Shown here: in pieces, positions 15,758 through 24,447 of the stretch
Position numbering within the stretch: position 1 is the first letter of the stretch
Layout of the letters: each line of letters opens with the position of its first letter
DNA from: Sandarakinorhabdus sp.
GTDB taxonomy: Bacteria; Pseudomonadota; Alphaproteobacteria; Sphingomonadales; Sphingomonadaceae
Direction of reading: 5' to 3'
Length of the DNA stretch: 33,757 nucleotides
Assembly: GCA_020693225.1 (NCBI GenBank)
Contig: JAIMJL010000010.1
Span: 1 to 33,757 of the forward strand
Notes under the pieces: model-generated
Seen by the model: the letters and a program-made list of their open reading frames with translations, nothing else
What the model was told of the DNA's origin: nothing
The model's database searches: none
Translations under genes and position numbers: made by a program

Positions 15758-15818
15758 CCTACGCTGTCAGCCGCCATCCGCATTGCCGTTGCCGCACGAA
15801 CGGCCTAAGGCGCATGCG

Positions 15819-16430
15819 ATGACCATTTACCTGCACGAAGGCGATCTGCCCGCCGACGTTTTCGCCCCCGGCCCGATCGCCGTCGACACCGAAACCATGG
15901 GCCTGCACCCGCATCGCGACCGGCTTTGCCTGATCCAGCTGGCAGACGGGCAGGGTGACGAACATCTGGTGCGCTTTTCCGGCGACTATTCCGCCCCCGT
16001 GCTGCGCGCTATCCTCGCCGATCCGTCGCGGCTCAAGCTGTACCATTTCGGCCGCTTCGATCTGGCGGTCATCAAACGCTATCTCGATACCATGGCCGCG
16101 CCGGTTTTCTGCACCAAGATCGCCAGCCGGCTGGTGCGCACCTACACCGATCGGCACGGGCTGAAGGATCTGGTGCGCGAACTGCTCGGCGCGGAAATCT
16201 CCAAGGCGCAACAATCGTCTGACTGGGGCGCCGCCGTTCTCAGCGATGCGCAGAAAGACTATGCTGCATCCGACGTGCGCTATCTGCACCAGATGATGCC
16301 GATCCTGCAGCAACGGCTGGCCCGCGAAGGCCGCACCGCGCTGGCCCAGGCCTGTTTCGATTTCCTGCCGCACCGGGCAGAGCTCGATCTGGCCGGCTGG
16401 CCGGAAATCGATATTTTCGCGCATATCTGA
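15819..16430 (+). CDS. rnd: Ribonuclease D-type 3'-5' exonuclease (single domain)
   Basis: The 203-residue protein has the three exonuclease motifs of the DEDDy group: VDTETMG (D23, E25), the ExoII stretch LYHFGRFDLAVI, and YAASDVRYLH (ExoIII tyrosine and aspartate). It ends soon after the catalytic domain and lacks the HRDC domain of E. coli RNase D, as is usual for the short alphaproteobacterial forms. It would trim 3' ends of tRNAs or other structured RNAs in the cytoplasm. I chose the ATG at 15819 because the conserved domain begins right after it; an upstream in-frame ATG at 15642 runs through the small membrane peptide in another frame. It is followed by lptC after only 8 bp, so rnd, lptC and lptA probably form one transcript. 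Confidence 0.92.
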   Translation: MTIYLHEGDLPADVFAPGPIAVDTETMGLHPHRDRLCLIQLADGQGDEHLVRFSGDYSAPVLRAILADPSRLKLYHFGRFDLAVIKRYLDTMAAPVFCTKIASRLVRTYTDRHGLKDLVRELLGAEISKAQQSSDWGAAVLSDAQKDYAASDVRYLHQMMPILQQRLAREGRTALAQACFDFLPHRAELDLAGWPEIDIFAHI

Positions 16431-16438
16431 TCGCGCCG

Positions 16439-17092
16439 ATGGCCGCCAGCATAGCATCCCGGGCCGAAGCCGCACGCGAAGCGCGCCGCCGCTCGATGTT
16501 GCCCGGCGGCAGCCGCGATGCCGCCGTGGCAGTGGCAAAGATTGCCCTGCCGCTGGCCAGCCTTGCGCTTTTGGCCGTGCTAATTGCCCTGCCGCTTTCA
16601 GCCACGCAGGAGTTCAGCTTCCTGCTCTCCAAAGACAGCGCCATGAAGGCGGATGAGCGCATGCGGGTGACCGAGGCAACCTATCGCGGCGAAACCGGTG
16701 CCGGCGAGCCGTTCGAGATCCGCGCCGAATCCGGCGTGCAGAAAAGCAGCGCCGTCCCCGTCGTCGTGCTGACCGACCTCACCGCGCAAATTCGTCGCGC
16801 CGATGGCCTCTCCACCGTAACCGCGCCACAGGGGGAGTTCCTGATCGAGCGCAACCAGGTACTGATCCAGGGCCCAGTAGAGGCTCGCGCCGCCAGCGGC
16901 TACAGCCTGGACGGCAGCCGCATCCTCGTGGACATAGACAGTAACCGAATAACCTCGACCGATCCGGTGTCCGGAACCTTGCCGATGGGCACTTTCTCCG
17001 CCGGCAGCTTCGAAGCCGACATCGAAGGCCGCCGCGTCATCCTCGAAGAGCGTGTCAGCATGCGCATCACCCCCAGCCGGAAAGCCTCATGA
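16439..17092 (+). CDS. lptC: LPS transport protein LptC
   Basis: The 217-residue protein has a basic cytoplasmic N-terminus (RAEAAREARRR), one membrane span at about residues 31-53 (AVAKIALPLASLALLAVLIALPL), and a periplasmic part with a beta-jellyroll LptC domain: VTEATYRGETGAGEPFEIRAES, VVLTDLTAQIRRADG, TVTAPQGEFL, PVSGTLPMGTFSAGSFEADIEGRRVILEERV. LptC links the inner-membrane LptBFG transporter to the LptA bridge that carries lipopolysaccharide (or the corresponding glycolipid) across the periplasm. The gene is a little longer at the N-terminus than E. coli LptC, as usual in alphaproteobacteria. It overlaps lptA by ATGA. Confidence 0.9.
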   Translation: MAASIASRAEAAREARRRSMLPGGSRDAAVAVAKIALPLASLALLAVLIALPLSATQEFSFLLSKDSAMKADERMRVTEATYRGETGAGEPFEIRAESGVQKSSAVPVVVLTDLTAQIRRADGLSTVTAPQGEFLIERNQVLIQGPVEARAASGYSLDGSRILVDIDSNRITSTDPVSGTLPMGTFSAGSFEADIEGRRVILEERVSMRITPSRKAS

Positions 17093-17619
17093 AACCTGCC
17101 CTTGCTGCCCTGTTGCTGGCAACCGCCGCCGTCACCGCGCATCCCGCATGCGCGCAATCGCTTGCCACCTCGGCGCTGAAGGGTCTGGATACCCGCGCGC
17201 CGATCGATGTCGATGCCGATCGGATCGAAGTGCTGGACGCGCAGAACCAGGCGATCTTCAGCGGCAATGTCCGCGTGGTGCAGGGCGGCCTCACGCTGGA
17301 GGCCAACCGCATCAAGATCGTCTATGCCCGCCCCGCGAACGGCGATCCGGTGATCCGCCGCCTCGATGCCGATGGCAATGTCCGCGTCACCACGCCATCG
17401 GAACGCGCCACGTCGCGCTTCGGCATCTATGATGTGGATAGGCGCCTGCTCACCCTGATCGGCGATGTAAAACTCACCCGTGGCACCACCCGCCTGAATG
17501 GCAACCGGCTGACCATCGATCTCGCCAGCGGCCGCTCCACGCTCGATGGCAAATCCTCCAGCGGCCAGACCGGCAGCCGCGTCAGCGGCCGCTTCGCGGT
17601 GCCGGACCGCAAGAAATAG
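17089..17619 (+). CDS. lptA: LPS transport periplasmic protein LptA (OstA-like)
   Basis: The 176-residue protein has a cleavable signal peptide (MKPALAALLLATAAVTAHPA, probable cut after CA at residue 22) and an OstA-like beta-jellyroll: APIDVDADRIEVLDAQNQAIFSGNV, VRVVQGGLTLEANRIKI, DADGNVRVTTPSERATSRFG, LIGDVKLTRGTTRLNGNRLTIDLASGRSTLDG. LptA polymerises into the bridge between the inner and outer membrane Lpt complexes. Its start overlaps the lptC stop. In many related genomes lptB and rpoN follow; here the next gene is ubiG on the other strand, 18 bp away, so the ATPase LptB must be encoded elsewhere. Confidence 0.92.
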   Translation: MKPALAALLLATAAVTAHPACAQSLATSALKGLDTRAPIDVDADRIEVLDAQNQAIFSGNVRVVQGGLTLEANRIKIVYARPANGDPVIRRLDADGNVRVTTPSERATSRFGIYDVDRRLLTLIGDVKLTRGTTRLNGNRLTIDLASGRSTLDGKSSSGQTGSRVSGRFAVPDRKK

Positions 17620-17637
17620 CACACGGAAACGGCCCTG

Positions 17638-18369
17638 CTAAACCGGCACTGCGGTCCCGATATAGTTGATGCCGGTATCGTCGCAGATGTGAAAGCCCTT
17701 GAACGGCGACCAGCTCAGGCCCTGGATATCGGTCACGCGCAAGCCCGCCATCGCCAGCTTCTGCGTCAGCTCGTCCGGCGTGATGAACTGCTTCCATTCG
17801 TGCCCGCCTTGCGGAATCAGCTTGGCAATCCGCTCGGCGCCGGCAATCAGCACGGCCCAGCTTTGCGGCGTGCGGTTGGGCGTGGAAAACAGCAGCAGCC
17901 CGCCCGGTTTCAGCAGCCCGCGCAGCGCCGCCAGAAAGGCCGGCACATCGGCCACATGTTCCACCACCTCCATGCAGGTCACGATATCGAAGCTAGCCGG
18001 CATCGCCCGCGCCAGGGCCGTCACATCACCGGCCCGATAGTCAATCGCCAGGCCCTGCAACCGGGCGTGCTCGCGGGCGATCGCAATCACATCCTCGCCG
18101 GCATCGATCCCGGAAACCGTCGCCCCCATCCGCGCCAGCGGCTCGGCCACCAGCCCGCCGCCACACCCCACATCCAGCGCCGAAAGCCCGGTCAGCACCC
18201 GGCGGCTTTTCGCGTCCAGATGAAAATGCGCCACTGCCGCCGCCCGAATATAGCCCAGCCGCGCCGGGTTCACCCGATGCAACAGCTTGGAGCTGCCATC
18301 GGGATCCCACCAGTCCCGCGCGAGCTCGGCAAACAGGGCAACATTCTGGGTGACGGCAGTGCTGTTCAT
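17638..18369 (-). CDS. ubiG: Ubiquinone biosynthesis O-methyltransferase UbiG
   Basis: This 243-residue class I methyltransferase carries out the two O-methylations of ubiquinone synthesis. Diagnostic parts are FAELARDWWDPDGSSKLLHR at the N-terminus, SAM motif ALDVGCGGGLVAEPLA, GIDAGEDVI, FDIVTCMEVVEHV and the C-terminal FITPDELTQKLAMAGL and NYIGTAVP. I chose the ATG at 18369, preceded by GGTGGGTG on the minus strand; a GTG three codons upstream (18378) is possible. Its 3' end faces lptA across 18 bp with no obvious hairpin. It points to an aerobic respiratory organism using ubiquinone, in keeping with the COQ10-like gene at 24434. Confidence 0.95.
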   Translation of the reverse strand: MNSTAVTQNVALFAELARDWWDPDGSSKLLHRVNPARLGYIRAAAVAHFHLDAKSRRVLTGLSALDVGCGGGLVAEPLARMGATVSGIDAGEDVIAIAREHARLQGLAIDYRAGDVTALARAMPASFDIVTCMEVVEHVADVPAFLAALRGLLKPGGLLLFSTPNRTPQSWAVLIAGAERIAKLIPQGGHEWKQFITPDELTQKLAMAGLRVTDIQGLSWSPFKGFHICDDTGINYIGTAVPV

Positions 18370-18397
18370 GACACCCACCGTAGCCTGTGCGCGCCCT

Positions 18398-19177
18398 CTA
18401 GTCGATTGCGGCGAAAAATCCGGATTGCTTGAGCTGCGGCTCGGCCGGCATCTCCTGCCAGCCGCGCGCCGTCAGCCGCTCCAGCGGGGCAAAGTTGCGC
18501 TTGTAATCCATGCGCGGGCTGCCCTTCACCCAATAGCCAAGATACACGTTCCGCATGCCCACGGCGGCCGCGCGCAGCACATGATCGAGGATCATGTAGG
18601 TGCCAAGCCCGCTGCGCGCGCCCGGCCCGGTTTCATAGAAGCTGTACACCATCGAAAGACCATCGGACTGCTTGTCGGTCAGGCAGGCGCCGATCAGCCG
18701 CCCCGGCCGCCCATCGGCAGCCGCCTCGCGATATTCCACCACCACGGTGTCCACCGGCGAGGTCTCGATCATTTCCGCGAAATCATAGCCGTCCATGCTC
18801 GCCATCCCGCCACCGGGATGCCGCGCCTTCAGATAGGCCTTCAGAAGTGCGAACTGCTCTTCGGTCGCCCAGGGGTCGCAGGCGGCCACATCCAGGTCAG
18901 CGTGGCGCTTGATGATCCGCTTCTGCGATGCGGTGGGAACAAAGGAGTCCGCCACGATCCGCACCGAAACACAGGCATTGCAGCCCTCGCAGCTGGGCCG
19001 ATAAACCACATTCTGGCTGCGGCGAAAACCGATGCGGCCCAGCCCCTCGCTCATCCGCGCGGCATCCGGCCCGCGCAGCTCGGCAAAAACCTTGCGCTCG
19101 GTGCGCCCCGGCAGATAGGGGCAGGCGCTCTCGGCGGTCACGAAAAAGCGCGGAAACCGGGTTGGCTGGTCGGTCAT
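18398..19177 (-). CDS. bpt: Aspartate/glutamate leucyltransferase Bpt (arginyltransferase family)
   Basis: This 259-residue protein belongs to the ATE1-related leucyl-tRNA:protein transferases that add leucine to N-terminal Asp or Glu and so mark proteins for ClpS/ClpAP. Visible are [21 protein letters not shown], the cysteine cluster [16 protein letters not shown] (C63, C66, C69), and the later [17 protein letters not shown] and YFLGYWV-like segments ([21 protein letters not shown]). I chose the ATG at 19177, where homology begins; an upstream extension to 19339 is open but reads like spacer. It lies 28 bp downstream of nothing coding on its own strand and 29 bp before ubiG's start region, so the two minus-strand genes may be co-transcribed. 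Confidence 0.93.
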   Translation of the reverse strand: MTDQPTRFPRFFVTAESACPYLPGRTERKVFAELRGPDAARMSEGLGRIGFRRSQNVVYRPSCEGCNACVSVRIVADSFVPTASQKRIIKRHADLDVAACDPWATEEQFALLKAYLKARHPGGGMASMDGYDFAEMIETSPVDTVVVEYREAAADGRPGRLIGACLTDKQSDGLSMVYSFYETGPGARSGLGTYMILDHVLRAAAVGMRNVYLGYWVKGSPRMDYKRNFAPLERLTARGWQEMPAEPQLKQSGFFAAID

Positions 19178-19539
19178 GCAAGCACGCAACCGCAAGCAGG
19201 CATGCAGCGCCGCTGCCATGCGGCCCTGTCTGGCCCAGCGCGATCGTTCGTCCCGTCGTTCACTCGAACCGCATTCCGTATCCCAGCCATCACCTGCACG
19301 TGGCGCTGCATCCCAAGCCCATAACGGCCGGTAGTGCAATTTTGCACAAAGGGAGCGGCCAGCGCAATCGATTGCTGGGCAATCGCCTGCGTCAAAATCG
19401 AGCGCCCGGCGCCAGATCCGCCGACCCCTCCGCCGACACGCGCTCTCCTGCGGCAGTCACACCGCCAATGCCAGCAGCAAACGCAGTTAACAACGCAAAC
19501 ACCATATCCGTTTTGGCGGCAATTTCTGCTTTCGCAAGC
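19178..19539. other. 362-bp gap without a convincing gene
   Basis: The gap between the bpt start and the threonine ammonia-lyase stop (both minus strand) holds no frame I trust. Frames exist at 19174-19395 and 19392-19505 on the minus strand; both lack a clear ribosome-binding site and do not show the high third-position GC of the neighbours. The stretch from about 19320 to 19540 is richer in A+T than the genes. It contains the 14-bp palindrome at 19334-19347. It presumably carries the bpt promoter. Confidence 0.6.
19334..19347. repeat. 14-bp palindrome upstream of bpt
   Basis: GTGCAA (19334-19339) and TTGCAC (19342-19347) form a perfect inverted repeat around TT. It lies 157 bases upstream of the bpt start in an A+T-richer stretch. 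The half-site size and spacing fit a dimeric regulator, but I cannot name one. Confidence 0.45.
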
Positions 19540-20796
19540 TCAGGCCAATTCCACCCGACTCACTTCATAGCCCGATCCGCGCAACGCCTCGATCAGCCGC
19601 TCCAGATGGTCGGCACCGCGGGTTTCGCATTCGATCTCGGTCACCAGCCCCTTGGCCGGCAAATTGGTGAAGATCCGCTGGTGCGACACCTCCAGGATAT
19701 TCACCTGCTGCTGGTCGAACACCCGCGCCACGCCAAACAACTGCCCCGGCCGGTCGCGCAGCCGGATGCGCAACCGCGCCAGCCGGCCCGATCGCACCAG
19801 ATCGCGCAGCAGCACATTGGCCAGCAGGCGCGTGTCGATGTTGCCGCCACACAGGATCAGCCCGATCGTGCGCCCGCGAAACCGCCGCGGATTGGCCAGA
19901 ATCGCCGCAAGGCCCGCGGCACCCGCCCCTTCAACCACCGTCTTTTCAATCGCCAGCAGCATGGAAACCGCCCGCTCCATGTCGCTCTCACCCACCAGCA
20001 ACACGTCGGAAACCAGCTTGCGCACACACGGCACCGTCAATGTGCCCGGCACCTTCACGGCAATGCCTTCGGCCAGCGTGTCGCCATCCGCCACCACCGG
20101 CTCGCCCAGCAAGGTGGAGCGCATCGAAGGATAAAGCTCGGCCTGCACGCCCACAATATCGCATTTGGGCGAGAAGCGCTGCGCCGCCACGGCACAGCCG
20201 GAAATCAGCCCGCCGCCGCCGATCGGCACGATCATCGTATCGATGTCCGGCGCATCCTCGAACATTTCCAGCGCCACCGTGCCTTGCCCGGCCATCACCA
20301 GCGGATCGTCATAGGGATGCACGAAAACCAGGCTGCGCCGTTCGGCCAGCATGTGCGCATGCGCCGCTGCTTCCTCCAGCTTTTCGCCGTGCAGCACCAC
20401 TTCGGCATCATGCCCCTCGGTCTGCTGCACCTTGATGAGCGGGGTGAAGCGCGGCATCACGATGGTTGCCGGAATGCCCAGCCGCTTGGCGTGATAGGCC
20501 AGTCCCTGCGCATGATTGCCCGCCGACATGGCGATCACCCCGCGCCTGCGCTCGTCATCGCTCAGCGCCAGCAGCCGGTTCAGCGCCCCGCGCTCCTTGT
20601 AGGCAGCGGTAAATTGCAGATTCTCGAACTTCAGAAAGATGCGCGCGCCGGTCAGCTCGCCCAGCGTGCGGCTTTCCAGCGTCGGCGTGCGCACCACCTG
20701 GCCCGCAATGGCCGCCGCCGCCCGCACCACATCGTCGGGGCCAATCGCCAATGCGTCACCAGCGGGCGCATCCGGGGCCGGGGAAAGACTTGCCAT
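19540..20796 (-). CDS. ilvA: Threonine ammonia-lyase with C-terminal ACT domain
   Basis: This 418-residue PLP enzyme deaminates threonine to 2-oxobutanoate, the entry to isoleucine synthesis. The PLP lysine is K67 in FTAAYKERGALN; SAGNHAQGLAYHA (asparagine loop) and VPIGGGGLISG (phosphate-binding glycine loop) are intact. After the catalytic part (to about residue 325) a single ACT domain follows (about 335-418: RLRIRLRDRPGQLFGVARVFDQQQVNILEVSH), which is the architecture of the one-ACT-domain enzymes rather than the longer E. coli IlvA with two ACT-like domains. Feedback by isoleucine or valine through that domain is plausible. It is divergent from the dehydrogenase gene, with about 103 bp between starts. 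Confidence 0.93.
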   Translation of the reverse strand: MASLSPAPDAPAGDALAIGPDDVVRAAAAIAGQVVRTPTLESRTLGELTGARIFLKFENLQFTAAYKERGALNRLLALSDDERRRGVIAMSAGNHAQGLAYHAKRLGIPATIVMPRFTPLIKVQQTEGHDAEVVLHGEKLEEAAAHAHMLAERRSLVFVHPYDDPLVMAGQGTVALEMFEDAPDIDTMIVPIGGGGLISGCAVAAQRFSPKCDIVGVQAELYPSMRSTLLGEPVVADGDTLAEGIAVKVPGTLTVPCVRKLVSDVLLVGESDMERAVSMLLAIEKTVVEGAGAAGLAAILANPRRFRGRTIGLILCGGNIDTRLLANVLLRDLVRSGRLARLRIRLRDRPGQLFGVARVFDQQQVNILEVSHQRIFTNLPAKGLVTEIECETRGADHLERLIEALRGSGYEVSRVELA

Positions 20797-20899
20797 ATAC
20801 TCATGCCTTCATATCGTTTCCGCTCGCCTAGCCCATGCCGGCCCGCGCATGCAAACCGCCACACTTGCGCCGGAGCAAAACGCCCGGCATGCCATTGCC

Positions 20900-21748
20900 A
20901 TGGCAACCATCGCATTCATCGGCCTTGGCGTCATGGGCTGGCCCATGGCCCGGCATCTGCGCACCGCGGGCCACACCCTGCACCTGTTCAATCGATCGTC
21001 GGCCAAGGCCGAACGCTTCGCATCGGCCTATGGCGGCACACCCTTTTTCACCCCGGCTGCTGCCTGCGAAGCGGCAGACGCCCTCATCACCTGCGTCGGC
21101 AATGATGACGATATCCGCCAGGTCACCGCCAGCGCCTTCCAAAGCCTGCCCGCAGGTGCATTGTTCATCGATCACAGCACCGCCTCGGCCAATCTGGCGC
21201 GCCAGATCGCAGCCGACAATCCGCACTATCACTGCGTCGACGCGCCGGTATCGGGCGGCCAGGCCGGCGCCGAGGCCGGCCAGCTCACCATCATGTGCGG
21301 CGGCAGCGCCGAAGCCTTCGCCGCCGCCAGCCCCATCCTCGCCGCCTATGCGCGGATGACCGGCCATCTCGGCCCGGCAGGTTGCGGCCAGCTGGCCAAG
21401 ATGGTGAACCAGATTGCCATCGCCGGCGTGGTGCAGGGGCTGGCCGAAGCCTTGCACTTTGCGCAATCGGCCGGTCTCGATGCCGCCGCCGTCATCGATG
21501 TGATTTCCAAGGGTGCTGCGCAAAGCTGGCAGATGGACAACCGCGCCAAAAGCATGATCGAGGGCCGCTTCGATTTCGGCTTCGCCGTCGATCTGATGCG
21601 CAAGGATCTCGCGCTGGTGCTGGACGAAGCCCGCCGCAACGGTGCCCGGCTGCCGGTCGCCGCGCTGGTCGATCAATTCTATGCCGATGTGCAGGCCATG
21701 GGCGGCCAGCGGCAGGACACATCCTCGTTGATCAGGCGGTTGGCATGA
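20900..21748 (+). CDS. Beta-hydroxyacid dehydrogenase (3-hydroxyisobutyrate dehydrogenase family)
   Basis: The 282-residue protein has the NAD(P)-binding motif IAFIGLGVMGWPMARHL at the N-terminus, the family signature DAPVSGGQAGAEAGQLTIMCGG in the middle and GPAGCGQLAKMVNQIAIAG, which holds the catalytic lysine and the asparagine that follows it. The C-terminal helical domain is complete. The family oxidises 3-hydroxyisobutyrate, tartronate semialdehyde or related beta-hydroxyacids; NRSS after the second strand leans towards NADP(H), but substrate is not certain. I chose the ATG at 20900; an upstream in-frame ATG at 20849 would add 17 residues. It overlaps the next gene by ATGA. Confidence 0.88.
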   Translation: MATIAFIGLGVMGWPMARHLRTAGHTLHLFNRSSAKAERFASAYGGTPFFTPAAACEAADALITCVGNDDDIRQVTASAFQSLPAGALFIDHSTASANLARQIAADNPHYHCVDAPVSGGQAGAEAGQLTIMCGGSAEAFAAASPILAAYARMTGHLGPAGCGQLAKMVNQIAIAGVVQGLAEALHFAQSAGLDAAAVIDVISKGAAQSWQMDNRAKSMIEGRFDFGFAVDLMRKDLALVLDEARRNGARLPVAALVDQFYADVQAMGGQRQDTSSLIRRLA

Positions 21749-23400
21749 AACACTGGATTTTCGCCGCGCTGCTGCTGGCCACTGCCGCAGACGCGAAAAC
21801 GCTTATCGTCAACGCCAACGGCTACACCATCGGCGAAAGCGGCTCGCTCAGCCGCTTCTCCGGCCTGTTCATCGGAGATGATGGCAAGCTGCTGGCAACG
21901 CTCAGGGAAGGTGCCGCCGAGCCGAAGCTGGCAGCCGGCGATTATCGCCTCGATGTGAAGGGCAAAACCATCTTTCCCGGCCTGATCGACGCGCACGGGC
22001 ATGTGATGGATGTGGGCTTCAGCCTGCGTTTGCTCGATCTCGCGCCAGCCACCAGCCTCGCCGATGCGCAAGACAAGGCGCGCCGCTACGCCGCCGCCAA
22101 TCCGGCGGCGAAATGGGTGAAGGGCATGGGCTGGAACCAGGTCGCCTGGGGGCTGAACCGCTTTCCCACCGCCGCCGAGCTCGATGCCGCCGTCGCCGAT
22201 CGGCCGGCCTGGCTGGAACGGGTGGATGGCCACGCCGGCTGGGCCAACAGCGCCGCCATCAAGGCCGCCGGAATCACCGCAAAAACGAAGGATCCCGCCG
22301 GCGGCCGCATCATCCGCGACGCCGCCGGCAACCCCAGCGGCCTGTTCATCGATAGCGCCATGGCGCTCATCGGCAAGGTGGTCCCGCCGCCGTCCGCCGG
22401 CGACTCCGAAGAGGCTCTCGCCGCTGCGCTGAAACATTTCGCCGCGCTGGGCCTCACCGGCATTCATGACATGGGCACCCGCCCGGACGCCTGGGCCCTT
22501 TATCGCAGCTTCGGCGATGTCGGCCGGCTCACCGTGCGCATCACCGCCTATGCGCACGGAATGGAGGCGATGGAGGCAATTTCCCCCCTGCGACCAACCC
22601 CCTGGCTGTATAATGATCGCCTGCGCCTGCAAGGCATCAAGATTTATGGTGACGGCGCACTCGGCTCCCGCGGTGCCTGGCTGTTGGCACCCTATTCAGA
22701 CGAGCCCGCAACCAAAGGCCTGCAATTCCTCGACGACACGAAGATGAAAAACCTGGTCAGCCGCGCGAATTTCCTCGGCTATCAGGTGGCGCACCACGCC
22801 ATCGGCGACGCCGCCAACCGGCAGGCGCTCGATGGCTTTGCCGAACTCCGCGCGACCTATGGCGACACATTCCGCAACCGCATCGAACATGCACAGATCA
22901 TCGCCCCCGCCGACATCCCGCGCTTTGCCGAACTGCAGATCATCGCCTCCATCCAGCCCACCCACGCCACATCCGACAAGGCGATGGCCGGGGATCGTAT
23001 CGGCGAGGCGCGGCTGGAGGGGGCCTATGCCTGGGCAACCCTCCGGCAGGCCAAGGTGCGCACCGCGCTCGGCTCCGATACGCCGGTCGAACCCGCCAAC
23101 CCCTTCTATGGCCTGCACGCCGCCGTCACCCGGCAGGATCGCAACAACCAGCCCCCCGGCGGCTGGCGCGCGGATCAGGCGATGAGCCTGCAACTGGCGC
23201 TGAAAGGCTTCACCCTCGATGCCGCCTATGCCGGCGGCGCGGAAACGAAGGTGGGCACGCTCAGCGAAGGCAAATGGGCCGATTTCATCGTGCTGGACCG
23301 CGATCCCTTCGGCATCCCGCCAGCAGACCTTCCCAAGGTGCAGGTGCAGGAAACCTGGCTGGCCGGCCAACGGGTCTATGTGAGACCGGCCGCCAACTGA
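21745..23400 (+). CDS. Exported amidohydrolase, YtcJ-like
   Basis: The 551-residue protein starts with a signal peptide (MKHWIFAALLLATAADA) so it is probably periplasmic. The rest is a metal-dependent hydrolase of the amidohydrolase-3/YtcJ group: FPGLIDAHGHVMD with H84 and H86 as metal ligands, WVKGMGWNQVAWG, YGDGALGSRGAWL, HAIGDAANRQALDGF, RIEHAQI, QPTHATSDKAMA, LGSDTPVEPANPF and the closing GKWADFIVLDRDPF. Members hydrolyse amides or other C-N bonds of small molecules; few have known substrates. It overlaps the dehydrogenase gene by 4 bases, which argues for one transcript, but an obvious shared pathway is lacking because the two act in different compartments. Confidence 0.88.
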   Translation: MKHWIFAALLLATAADAKTLIVNANGYTIGESGSLSRFSGLFIGDDGKLLATLREGAAEPKLAAGDYRLDVKGKTIFPGLIDAHGHVMDVGFSLRLLDLAPATSLADAQDKARRYAAANPAAKWVKGMGWNQVAWGLNRFPTAAELDAAVADRPAWLERVDGHAGWANSAAIKAAGITAKTKDPAGGRIIRDAAGNPSGLFIDSAMALIGKVVPPPSAGDSEEALAAALKHFAALGLTGIHDMGTRPDAWALYRSFGDVGRLTVRITAYAHGMEAMEAISPLRPTPWLYNDRLRLQGIKIYGDGALGSRGAWLLAPYSDEPATKGLQFLDDTKMKNLVSRANFLGYQVAHHAIGDAANRQALDGFAELRATYGDTFRNRIEHAQIIAPADIPRFAELQIIASIQPTHATSDKAMAGDRIGEARLEGAYAWATLRQAKVRTALGSDTPVEPANPFYGLHAAVTRQDRNNQPPGGWRADQAMSLQLALKGFTLDAAYAGGAETKVGTLSEGKWADFIVLDRDPFGIPPADLPKVQVQETWLAGQRVYVRPAAN

Positions 23401-23451
23401 CCGGCCATAAGTCCGTCTGCGACGGTTGCGCGCGCGGGGCACCAGGCGATT

Positions 23452-23465
23452 GCCCTGCGCAGGGC
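23452..23465. repeat. 14-bp palindrome before lipA
   Basis: GCCCTGC and GCAGGGC abut as a perfect 14-bp palindrome 20 bases upstream of the lipA start. A second small inverted repeat (CCGTC 23413-23417 with GACGG 23421-23425) lies nearer to the amidohydrolase stop. Neither is followed by a T-run. They could be part of an operator or a weak terminator in the 84-bp gap. Confidence 0.4.
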
Positions 23466-23484
23466 GAAATCCTAAGGACACTGT

Positions 23485-24447
23485 ATGACCGACGCCGCCG
23501 CATCCCCCATCCGCACACGCAAGCCGGAATGGCTGCGTGTGCGCGCGCCCACCTCGCCCGCTTTTGCCGAAACCCGCAAACTGATGCGGCGGCTCAATCT
23601 CAACACCGTGTGCGAGGAAGCCGCCTGCCCGAACATCGGCGAATGCTGGCAGCAGAAACACGCAACGGTGATGATCCTGGGTGACACCTGCACCCGCGCC
23701 TGCGCCTTCTGCAATGTAAAAACCGGGATGCCCGGCCCGGTCGATGTTCTGGAGCCCGTGCATGTGGCCGAAGCCGCCGGCGAGCTCGGCCTCAAACATA
23801 TCGTGATCACCTCGGTGGATCGCGACGATCTGCCCGATGGCGGTGCCACCCAGTTCGTCCGGGTGATCGAGGAAATCCGCAAGCGCGCCCCCGGCACCAC
23901 GATCGAAATTCTCACCCCCGATTTCCGCAACAAGGCCGAAGAAGCGGTGAAGCGCATCGTCGCCGCCCGGCCGGACGTCTACAATCACAATCTGGAAACC
24001 GTGCCGCGCCTCTATCCCACCATCCGCCCCGGCGCGCGTTACTATCATTCGCTGCGCCTGCTGGAGCAGGTGAAGCGCCTCGATCCCACCATCTTCACCA
24101 AGTCCGGCGTGATGCTCGGCCTCGGCGAAGAGCGGATGGAGCTGCACCAGGTGATGGACGACATGCGCTCGGCCGACATCGATTTCCTCACCATGGGGCA
24201 ATATCTGCAACCCACGCCGCGCCATGCGAAAGTGGTGGAATTCGTCGAGCCCAAGGCCTTCGCCAGCTATGCCGCCATCGGTCGCGCCAAGGGCTTCCTG
24301 CTGGTGGCGGCCTCGCCGCTCACCCGCTCCAGCTATCACGCCGGCGATGATTTCGCGAAGATGCAGGCGAGCAGACAGGCCGCCCACAATGAAACGGCCG
24401 CCCGCAATGCGGTGCATGCAAAGGCAGGCGCAGGTGCCCCGGCATAG
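23485..24447 (+). CDS. lipA: Lipoyl synthase LipA
   Basis: This 320-residue radical-SAM enzyme inserts two sulphurs into the octanoyl group on lipoyl domains of pyruvate and 2-oxoglutarate dehydrogenase. Both iron-sulphur motifs are intact: the auxiliary cluster C43-x4-C48-x5-C54 ([15 protein letters not shown]) and the radical-SAM cluster C69-x3-C73-x2-C76 (TCTRACAFC). The C-terminal RSSY motif (LTRSSYHAG) that also binds the auxiliary cluster is present. The start is set by AAGGA at 23474-23478. The end overlaps the COQ10-like gene by 14 bases, an arrangement common in alphaproteobacteria. Confidence 0.97.
   Translation: MTDAAASPIRTRKPEWLRVRAPTSPAFAETRKLMRRLNLNTVCEEAACPNIGECWQQKHATVMILGDTCTRACAFCNVKTGMPGPVDVLEPVHVAEAAGELGLKHIVITSVDRDDLPDGGATQFVRVIEEIRKRAPGTTIEILTPDFRNKAEEAVKRIVAARPDVYNHNLETVPRLYPTIRPGARYYHSLRLLEQVKRLDPTIFTKSGVMLGLGEERMELHQVMDDMRSADIDFLTMGQYLQPTPRHAKVVEFVEPKAFASYAAIGRAKGFLLVAASPLTRSSYHAGDDFAKMQASRQAAHNETAARNAVHAKAGAGAPA

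Noticed and set aside
19392-19505. Minus-strand 37-codon frame with a signal-peptide-like start (MVFALLTAFAAGIGG)
   Set aside because: No ribosome-binding site, uses rare codons such as TTA, and lies in a low-constraint gap; noted only as a weak possibility.
18928-21105. A 725-codon plus-strand frame across bpt, the gap and threonine ammonia-lyase
   Set aside because: Arg/His/Pro-rich shadow frame crossing three distinct elements; both opposite-strand genes are convincing.
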